Source: Corallochytrium limacisporum (Eukaryota; Opisthokonta). Taken from it: a stretch of 64,000 bases of DNA. Below the pieces are notes generated by a model. That model saw only the letters and a list, made by a program, of their open reading frames with translations, was not told the DNA's origin and searched no databases. Position numbers and translations under genes: made by a program. Below, piece by piece: positions 23,338-31,098 of this stretch (positions are counted from its first letter, which is position 1; each line of letters starts with the position of its first letter). Where the stretch lies: assembly GCA_002811645.1 (NCBI GenBank), contig PDIP01000010.1, positions 7,063-71,062 on the forward strand, in the 5' to 3' direction.

Positions 23338-25884
23338 ATGAACGGCTTTCCGCGGCCACTGTTTGTGAGCAGTGCCTGCAATAGACTTTCAGGTTGTTTA
23401 GATTGGATCGACTCGGATGACTCCAATTATGGGCGTAACTACATTGCCTATGGGTCAGAAAAGGCAGTACTCGTCTTAGATGCACCTGGGCCCGCAACAG
23501 TCTCCAGGGGAATCAAAGCGATCCTTCATGGCCATAAGCAAGACGTCACAACAGTACGCTGGCACCGCCCTGGATCTGGGCACTCTCCAATCCTTTTATC
23601 TGCTAGTGCGGATGGAATTGTTCGATTTTGGGTCGTAAGTGAATCCCATGGCAATGTCGTACAGGAATGCTCTGGTGAGCTCCTGAGTCATGAAGATGTT
23701 GTGTCCGATATTTCTTCCGTTGTGATCAATCGCGCAAAGTCCTTTCTGGTCGGAAGCTGTGGTGGAGACGGGAAAATACTCTTAGCGGTGGTACAGATAG
23801 ATACCGATGGTACCTGTACCATTGCAGAAGACGCAAAGTATGAAATTCGAATGGAAGGATTGACATATCCCTACACCCTTGCGATCTGTGGTAGTATTGG
23901 AAATGGCAAGAAATTCCTTGTGGCAGCCAGCACGCTTGATAGTCACATACTTCTGTATACAGCTGCACTAAACGAAAATGGCACAGGCATTGACATGGTC
24001 AAGAAGACGGCTGTACTAAGGGGACACAAGGCATGGATACCTCAAATGTGTTTTAGCCCGGTGTGGAACGGGGAAATTTTACTGGCAAGTGCATCTCAGG
24101 ACAACATGTTGCGCTTGTGGCACATTCGTCCAAAGCAAGATGAAGATAAATCATCCGATGGCGTGCCTCAGAATGATCTGGAGAGGAAATTAAACCAGTT
24201 GGCCATCAAAGCGAAGGAATCAGACATTGGAGAATTTGGATCCAGAGAGTACGTCATCAGCATTGAAGCAGTACTTGCAGGCCATGATGGGTGGGTCACC
24301 GGAGTACGTTGGATCCACCCAAAGGGCAAGGACCTCAAAAAGGATGATCTGAGAATCTTGACTGCATCAATGGACCGTACTATGATGATTTGGGCTCCTG
24401 AAATGGTTGAATCTGCTGGATCTACGAATACCTTGTGGACATCTGCCACCCGTGTAGGTGAAATGGGAGGCAACACCTTAGGATTCTATGGGTGCTGTGC
24501 GTCTACGGATGCCAGTGTGATTCTAGCTGCTGGATACCATGGCGCACTACATGCATGGGGTAAGACGGGTGGCAGTGACTATGTTCCCATCCAGGCTCAC
24601 GGCGGTCACTTCGGCCCTGTTACGGACCTTTCCTGGGAGCCGGAAGGTCGCTACTTGCTGACATGCAGCTCAGATCAGACGACACGACTGTTCTCGTATT
24701 GGCCGAGCGAAAAGGTATGGTCTGAATTTGCCCGTCCCCAGGTTCACGGACATGACCTTACCTGCGTGGCGGCCATTGATGGTGATACTTTTGCCTCTGG
24801 CGCTGAAGAAAAGGTCATTCGCACCTTTGTGGCTGGATCCTCTGCATTGACCCTCCTGGAAAATGTCGGTAGATGTACACCACAGTTTTCGCGCCGTAGA
24901 GACGCTCCGCTCGGTGCCCATGTACCTGCCCTTGGATTGAGCAACAAAGCTGTTCTTGATGAGAATGACGAACAGATTGACGAGAGCAAGAACACGTCAA
25001 TCACCAATGCGGGAGACTTCAGTGCAGAAGATCCGGCTGGATCTCACTTCACCTACAAAGAACTCAAGGAACCTCCATTGGAGGAGCACTTGATTCAAAA
25101 CACTCTCTGGGCAGAGACTTCGAAGCTCTATGGACACGGCTACGAACTGGTTGCGCTAGCCGCGAGCCAGAGTAGAAAGATTCTTGCAAGTTCTTGCCGA
25201 GCAACGAAGTCTGAGCATGCAACTATTCGTCTGTGGAATGTAGCCACGGGTGCACAGGTCGGAAATCTAAGCGCCCACAATCTCACCATTGTTCAGCTCT
25301 GCTTCAGTCCGGATGATCGATACTTGCTCGCAGTTTCGCGTGACCGGCATGTATCAGTCCATCGTCGAAAGAATGCTGTATCGAGTGACGGGGGTGCGAC
25401 TCCAGATTCGTCTTTCGACCTCGTTGCCCGCGAGAAGGCCCACAGTCGCATCATTTGGACGTGTGCATGGTGCCACCGTATTGTCGGCAGGAATCTCATG
25501 TTTGCAACGGGATCCCGTGATAAAACAGTTGCCATTTTCATCATTATTGAGTCAACCAACGATGGCGACGTACAGTGCGAAAAGATTGCCACTTACACTG
25601 CGGATCATGCCGTGACAGCGATGGATTTTGCACCTGTAGACCACGAAAGTGACTATGATCTGTTGGCTATTGGACTCGAATCTGGACACATGACCTTGTT
25701 GAAACTGCACAACGGTGAATTGACTCCCTTGCTATCCACAGACGACAGCACCCGTCACGAGGGCACGGTCAAGCGGCTCGCTTTTCAACCAAACCGTTCC
25801 GACTCAAGCGATTCGCTCCTGCTTGCCAGCTGTGGCAACGACCACACCACCCGCCTATACAAAGTCGACCGTAACAGCTTGTGA
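23338..25884 (+). CDS. ELP2: Elongator complex subunit 2 (WD40 protein)
   Basis: An 848-residue double beta-propeller WD40 protein, matching Elongator subunit 2 in length and repeat layout. The N-terminus (SSACNRLSGCLDW, then AYGSEKAVLVLD) aligns with the ELP2 start. Typical WD blocks follow: LHGHKQDVTTVRWH, LRGHKAWIPQMCFSP, LAGHDGWVTGVRW, AHGGHFGPVTDLSWEP, LYGHGYELVALA and AHSRIIWTCAW. Elongator modifies wobble uridine in tRNA; Elp2 scaffolds the Elp1-Elp3 core. The ATG at 23338 leaves the N-terminus the expected length. The gene converges on the acyltransferase gene with 122 bp between stops. Confidence 0.95.
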   Translation: MNGFPRPLFVSSACNRLSGCLDWIDSDDSNYGRNYIAYGSEKAVLVLDAPGPATVSRGIKAILHGHKQDVTTVRWHRPGSGHSPILLSASADGIVRFWVVSESHGNVVQECSGELLSHEDVVSDISSVVINRAKSFLVGSCGGDGKILLAVVQIDTDGTCTIAEDAKYEIRMEGLTYPYTLAICGSIGNGKKFLVAASTLDSHILLYTAALNENGTGIDMVKKTAVLRGHKAWIPQMCFSPVWNGEILLASASQDNMLRLWHIRPKQDEDKSSDGVPQNDLERKLNQLAIKAKESDIGEFGSREYVISIEAVLAGHDGWVTGVRWIHPKGKDLKKDDLRILTASMDRTMMIWAPEMVESAGSTNTLWTSATRVGEMGGNTLGFYGCCASTDASVILAAGYHGALHAWGKTGGSDYVPIQAHGGHFGPVTDLSWEPEGRYLLTCSSDQTTRLFSYWPSEKVWSEFARPQVHGHDLTCVAAIDGDTFASGAEEKVIRTFVAGSSALTLLENVGRCTPQFSRRRDAPLGAHVPALGLSNKAVLDENDEQIDESKNTSITNAGDFSAEDPAGSHFTYKELKEPPLEEHLIQNTLWAETSKLYGHGYELVALAASQSRKILASSCRATKSEHATIRLWNVATGAQVGNLSAHNLTIVQLCFSPDDRYLLAVSRDRHVSVHRRKNAVSSDGGATPDSSFDLVAREKAHSRIIWTCAWCHRIVGRNLMFATGSRDKTVAIFIIIESTNDGDVQCEKIATYTADHAVTAMDFAPVDHESDYDLLAIGLESGHMTLLKLHNGELTPLLSTDDSTRHEGTVKRLAFQPNRSDSSDSLLLASCGNDHTTRLYKVDRNSL

Positions 25885-26006
25885 GAATCCATTTATTGAT
25901 TTGTATATTAGATATGCTAGTAGGCATCTAACTATCGTCTATTTCTAAAGTAGTAATGGTACAATAATTCTAAATGTGTTGATAGATCATAACATTCCTC
26001 TACTGC

Positions 26007-28637
26007 TCAGATATGTCTGTGCAACGCAGCAATGGACATATCCAAGTGGTGCTCTATGCTATGCACCTTGTTCGCAGTGCATATCAGGTCGCGATTCCAA
26101 GACAGGTGGGGCTTGGAACGAGCGTTCGGTTTGCCCTGGTCGGCTTCAGGCACTTCGTACGTGACTGCAAGGATCTCCTGCTTGACGAAGAGGGAGATGG
26201 CATTCTGCAGGATAGCCATGGAAGCGGCCTCATCCACCTTTTGGCTATTCGAGCCAGCCATGAGTTCCTTCTGCACTCGCAAGAGAAGTTGCTGTTGGTT
26301 GACTTTAGCTGTAAGTACAGGTCCCTCATCGTCATGAATGTGCGGATGTTTGACGTGCTCTGCGTAGCTCTCGTGGTGCGGTGGGACACCCAGTTCATCG
26401 ATCAGGGCGGTCAGCATGGCCCGGTAGCCAACCAGGTAAGGTACGAACTGATACGTCAGCAGACGGATGAAGGCGTACATGTAGATCCGTCGTTCGTCAC
26501 CAAATCCGCGTTGGTCCCATACCATGTCATTGACGATTGCCACATTTTCGTCGACCAGAACCAGTCCCTCATCGATGAGGAGGGAGAGATGGGCCTTGAC
26601 AGACTCTTCAATCGACTGGCACGGCAAACAGAAGCAGAACTCGAACGCTAAGTACATGGTCAAGAGTTCAGCATACTCCACGATAGTGTGCAGCTCCGCA
26701 GGAATGCCTTGCTCCTGCAAAATTCTGAGGGAAGCAATGATAAGTGCATCGTTGCAGAACTGGGCGAATACGTGATTAGCATAGAAGCAAAGGTGCAAAA
26801 TCTTCTCAGGATCACCCTCGGGCCGGTAGATGGTGTCTGGGTCCAGCTGCAGGCAGTTAAGGCTATGTTGAAGTTCCGCAACCGCGATTTTATCCGTCGA
26901 AGACCCGTCACCGACACGCTGCTGTTGCTTGGTCCCTGTGGCCTCGCATTCAGCCGTAGCACTCTCAATCAAACCCTTATTCTCACCCACTGTGTGCAAA
27001 TACCGACGCCCTCTGTTGCGGAGAGACGTGATCAGATAGGAATTGAAGCCCGCCATGTAGCCGTGTACGGTTTCAACCTTTGGAATGGTATCAGTGTCCA
27101 TGTCCACGACCCAGAAGTCCCGACGGAAAATCAGTAGAATGGCAGCGGTTGTCATTGTGGGCATAATTGTACTGTGAATCGTCGCCTGATGAATTACATG
27201 GCGTCCGAGATCCTCAGCGGTACGGATCACAACCTCATCAATTTCATCCATGGATGTCTTGTTAACAGCGGATTCCGATGCAGCAATTTGCTTCAGGTTC
27301 AGGCGAGGTGCAGGTCCTTCGGATTGGTAGCCATTTGCTTCGGTGTATGCGGCCACAGCAACAAGAGAGCCGTCACGGCTGAGACTGGAGGGCTGAACAT
27401 TGCGTACGAAGTCCTGCAGACTGAATGGCATACCAAGATCCACAGATATGGGTCCGTAACTGACAAAGCACAGCTTGATCAAGTTCCAGGCGAACCACAG
27501 GAAGGTTTCGGGCTTCTTCGGCGTCCCAAGCAGCTCCCGAGGGTATGCCATTTCCACAATTCGCTCATAGTTTACAGTGATCGGTACAATGTACGGATCA
27601 ACGACGTCCTTGAACACTGCAAGTTCTACCAGCATACTCAACATACCCAGCTTCGGCACCAATGGCTTTCCAATGCGACTCCGTCCTCCCTCTGGGAAGA
27701 ATTCAAGGTTTTCACCGGCAGCCAGGACCTGGTGAACGTATTCGCTGAAGACTCCTCGATACAGGGGGTCTGTTACAGCAGCACGACCACGGCGGATGAA
27801 AAAGGCACCGAGGCGAGTAAAAATTTGTGCTACCACTGGAACGTTCAAGTTGTCACCCGCTGCAATATGAGGGATTTCCATTCGGCACAAGTATGCGAAA
27901 TACGAGTTGACCAGATAGTCGAGGTGACTTTTGTGCAAACTAACGAAGACAATCGGATGGCCTGCCTTTGAAATTTCCTCCAGCATGAGCATCTTGCGTT
28001 CATCAGCGTAAAAGTGACCAAATACGTGTCTGAACAACTTCGTCAAAACGAAAGCTGTGACTCTTGCAACATACCAATTCACGCGACCCCGCATGCGTTT
28101 GATCATTTTTGTTGCTGACTTTCTTAGCTGCTCCACTGGCGTTCCTTCCGTCTCCGCAATCTTTTCTATGGTCTTGTCCATTGTATCTGACTCCATAATG
28201 AGTTTCACAACGGGAAACTTTCTACCTTGCACTGGTCCCGCAAAGGAGTGGATTATATCTCCCATGAGGAGGTGCAGTATGCCTCCGAACTTTCTGCGCA
28301 CGTCGACTCCATACCCCTTTTCCATTCCTGGCATCTGATCGCCATATGACTCCGGTCCCACAAGGTGCCTCATTTTTCCAAACGATCTCGGAATACAGTG
28401 ATAACATGAGGCACGGAAGTTTCCGCTGCTGAGTGAGAATCCATTCTGTTGCAAATGTTGGTACAGTGTACTAAGATTCTCGTCTGATGCGAATGACTCT
28501 GTGCTAGAGTGCATGCCTCGAGGGGTCTTGAACCCGAAATTGACTAGATTCGGGGCGAGTGATAGTTTTTCCTCCCGTCGGAGGATGGTGTGTGAGGTCT
28601 CATCGCTTCGTGGAGTTGTGTCCTGGTTCGGTGCCAT
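26007..28637 (-). CDS. Glycerol-3-phosphate acyltransferase (GPAT/PlsB family)
   Basis: An 876-residue acyltransferase of the GPAM/PlsB family, catalysing the first acylation of glycerol-3-phosphate in glycerolipid synthesis. The four conserved blocks are present: block I HKSHLDY (His235, Asp240, HX4D), block II GDNLNVP...RLGAFFIRRG, block III FFPEGGRSR (about residue 315) and block IV IVPITVNYERI. The context YPRELLGTPKKPE after block IV resembles animal mitochondrial GPAT1 more than dihydroxyacetone-phosphate acyltransferase, and no C-terminal peroxisome signal is seen (it ends HRHI). Length fits GPAT1 (about 830). A hydrophobic segment in the C-terminal half (TYQFVPYLVGYRAML) may be membrane-associated. 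Mitochondrial outer membrane is the likely location by family. Confidence 0.93.
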   Translation of the reverse strand: MAPNQDTTPRSDETSHTILRREEKLSLAPNLVNFGFKTPRGMHSSTESFASDENLSTLYQHLQQNGFSLSSGNFRASCYHCIPRSFGKMRHLVGPESYGDQMPGMEKGYGVDVRRKFGGILHLLMGDIIHSFAGPVQGRKFPVVKLIMESDTMDKTIEKIAETEGTPVEQLRKSATKMIKRMRGRVNWYVARVTAFVLTKLFRHVFGHFYADERKMLMLEEISKAGHPIVFVSLHKSHLDYLVNSYFAYLCRMEIPHIAAGDNLNVPVVAQIFTRLGAFFIRRGRAAVTDPLYRGVFSEYVHQVLAAGENLEFFPEGGRSRIGKPLVPKLGMLSMLVELAVFKDVVDPYIVPITVNYERIVEMAYPRELLGTPKKPETFLWFAWNLIKLCFVSYGPISVDLGMPFSLQDFVRNVQPSSLSRDGSLVAVAAYTEANGYQSEGPAPRLNLKQIAASESAVNKTSMDEIDEVVIRTAEDLGRHVIHQATIHSTIMPTMTTAAILLIFRRDFWVVDMDTDTIPKVETVHGYMAGFNSYLITSLRNRGRRYLHTVGENKGLIESATAECEATGTKQQQRVGDGSSTDKIAVAELQHSLNCLQLDPDTIYRPEGDPEKILHLCFYANHVFAQFCNDALIIASLRILQEQGIPAELHTIVEYAELLTMYLAFEFCFCLPCQSIEESVKAHLSLLIDEGLVLVDENVAIVNDMVWDQRGFGDERRIYMYAFIRLLTYQFVPYLVGYRAMLTALIDELGVPPHHESYAEHVKHPHIHDDEGPVLTAKVNQQQLLLRVQKELMAGSNSQKVDEAASMAILQNAISLFVKQEILAVTYEVPEADQGKPNARSKPHLSWNRDLICTANKVHSIEHHLDMSIAALHRHI

Positions 28638-29889
28638 TGTGACAGTGCTCCGGACAGTCCAGTTCTTTCCGTTCGACTTCCACTAAACTACTTCTAAACA
28701 ACGTTACGAATCCAATAATGACATGCTGGACGTATGTGAAGTAAAATTTCTTTATCAAGACGGGAAACGTTCCCGCTCTGCTAATCTATTCAGTCCCGAA
28801 TCTATGGTAATACTACATCTATTGAGCCACGATCCCTAGGTGGGTGCGTGATAAGTCACAGCCATCCGTAATACCTGTTCACAGAAAAGAGTAGCTGCTC
28901 CCAAATAATCCCAATCCTGCCCAAACCGTCAACCATCAATATCACGAAACCATGGACTGGGAGCAAACTCTCCCTGAACACGCGATGCGAATCCAGTCGC
29001 CTAAGCCTGGCTATAGCGACATCTCATCAGCGTGCACCCCCCCCTGCCCTCTCTCTCTCCCAAGCCACTTGCCGGTGGATCTCAGCAGACCCTCACACGC
29101 AACACCAACTGAGCCACGTAACCTCCGCCCCCCCCTCTTCTCTTCCACTCTGCACTCCACCTTTAAACCACCGTTGAGGAGGGCGAGGAGGAAGGGACAA
29201 CGCTTTTGCCCTCTGGACAAAATAAAAAAATTGTTCCCAAGCGCAAAACTCACCAACAACAAAACCCCCCCCCGGGGGGGGGGGTGGGGTGTTCGGGAAA
29301 AGGGAGGGTCTCAACTGCTGGCTCCCAGTGTCCTCTGCTGCTTCTTCTCCTCACACTTTTGTTTCTTCTTCCCCTCCCCCCCCCCTCCCCTCCTCTGCGG
29401 GAGGTCTTGGCCCCCTCGGGCCCAAAAACCGTGGACTTCCGGTCCCGTTCTGTGAAAAGAATACTTCCGCACGGTGGTGTGGGTGCAAAAGTGACATTTT
29501 GCCCTATCTTTTCGTTTGTAGTCTGTTTGTTGCCCTCCTTCCCCTTCCCTTTTTTATCCCTCCCCCCCCTTTGCCTTTGCTCCCCTAGCTCGACGTGAAG
29601 ATGGGGAGAGAGAGAGAGAGAGCAAAGAGGAAGAGGAGGAGACCCCGTACTTTTGGTTTCATTGTGTAAATGTTGGTGCGCAACGGGGACACCACATGCA
29701 CACACACACACATCACCTCAACACATGACGGTCCACACCACCACTTTTTTTTGCTTGGGTCCCTGTTGCCCCGCGCCGCACTGCTTGGATCGCATCTTTT
29801 AAAGCGACCGATGGACGGATTTGTGGGTCTCTTAAGTTCTCATCTCTCACTCGCACTTGTGTGTTCCGTGGCTGCATTCCCCTTCCTAA

Positions 29890-29909
29890 GGAATTCTTTG
29901 AAGAATTCC
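29890..29909. repeat. Perfect 20-nt inverted repeat
   Basis: GGAATTCTT-TG-AAGAATTCC: 9-bp arms around TG. It resembles a heat-shock element superficially, but the TTC/GAA spacing is wrong. Confidence 0.55.
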
Positions 29910-29958
29910 GGTACTTTCACTACCGCGTCCCCCAGTACCGCACACGACGCGTGCGCCG

Positions 29959-30012
29959 GAGCCGTTTCCTCCCTCCCCTCCCCGCCCCCCCCCCAGCGCC
30001 AATTTTTCTATT
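29959..30012 (+). repeat. Left copy of gap-flanking 54-mer
   Basis: 54 bases from GAGCCGTTTCC to TTTTTCTATT, ending exactly at the first N. It matches the sequence right after the gap at 52 of 54 positions (two T/C differences in the C-rich tract). Confidence 0.9.
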
Positions 30013-30097
30013 NNNNNNNNNNNNNNNNNNNNNNNNNNNNNNNNNNNNNNNNNNNNNNNNNNNNNNNNNNNNNNNNNNNNNNNNNNNNNNNNNNNNN
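30013..30097. other. Assembly gap (85 N)
   Basis: Run of 85 N between the two 54-mers. The flanking duplication suggests that contig ends overlap and the true gap may be zero. Confidence 0.95.
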
Positions 30098-30151
30098 GAG
30101 CCGTTTCCCCCCTCCCCCCCCCGCCCCCCCCCCAGCGCCAATTTTTCTATT
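30098..30151 (+). repeat. Right copy of gap-flanking 54-mer
   Basis: Begins with the first base after the N run and repeats the left copy at 52 of 54 positions, ending in the same TTTTTCTATT. Confidence 0.9.
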
Positions 30152-31098
30152 CTTAGGCAAACCCCTGCCGTTCCCTTTCAAGCAAAGAAAAACAGAGAGA
30201 CGAACCGGGAAGGGGGGGGATGTGGCTGATTCTTTGCCTTTTCTTTCACGCAGTGGCATTCCTTCCATCTTTCTAAACGGAAAATAAAAACCTCGTGTCC
30301 TTCTTGGCTTCACCACCGATGGTGAGAGTCATGTCAGTGAGTTTCCCCGCAGTTGCCTCTCCCCTCCTCCCCCCCTCCCCTTGGAGGGAGGGGTGCCTTT
30401 CGGTTGTCGGTCTTGCCTCCTTGTGCTCAGTTGTCACAGTTTCACACTGCCTCTTCCACATCCCCCCCCCTTCACCTCTTTCTTTCCCTCTGCCCCCGGG
30501 GGGGGGGGCAATGCACGGCAAAGCGGCGGAGGTGTCCGGACGGTGCGACCGTCTCCAAGTCGGCGCGGTGGCGTGTTTCCTCGGTAGGTTCTGAAAAAGA
30601 TTATTGCATCGACTGGGCATGCATGACGCATTCTTATGAACCATAAAAATAAAGGAAGGGGTCTTGTCAAGGCAATTGATGTTTCCTGTAGATAGGAGTA
30701 GTATTAATATCGTTGGAATGAACTCTGTTGTGCTTTGTTGGGAGGGGTTCGCGTCCAATTGATGTGATCCGACAGCTTAATCGACTGGCTATCCACGGAG
30801 ATATAAAGTATTGTCCACAGCGATATGGAAAATATCATATGTTCGAATACGTTGACGATGATGTGGCATGCTCTATGTGGATATTAGAAACCTGTCCAAT
30901 AAATTTTACCTTCGTCCGGATCATGTTGCCGAAACATTGGCGAATGTCCATCAAGTAGGGCAAATTTTGAAGGGTACTAGTGGAAGAGGATGAGCGCAGT
31001 GTATGGGAGTCTATTTTCTATGCGGATCCGCAAAGATGGGGTCGGAGAGAATCGCTGCCTAAGAGATGCTTACCGTTTGGGCAGTGTTGCGTTCACTT

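Larger units (their letters stand above)
28638..31098. other. Gene-free interval, polypyrimidine, with assembly gap
   Basis: No gene is seen in about 2.4 kb. The DNA is C/T-rich with several C-run to G-run junctions (C9-G11 near 29270-29285; C5-G11 near 30493-30508), a GA microsatellite near 29604, an inverted repeat at 29890-29909 and an 85-base N gap flanked by near-identical 54-mers. The first few hundred bases are probably the acyltransferase promoter; the last 400 are AT-richer and probably the 3' flank of the FkbH-like gene. Confidence 0.6.

Noticed and set aside
29890-29909. Heat-shock element
   Set aside because: TTC and GAA units are spaced by three bases instead of two, so the HSE consensus is not met.
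30728-30958. 76-codon frame downstream of the gap
   Set aside because: It starts at GTG, shows no domain and sits in the AT-rich 3' flank of the FkbH-like gene.
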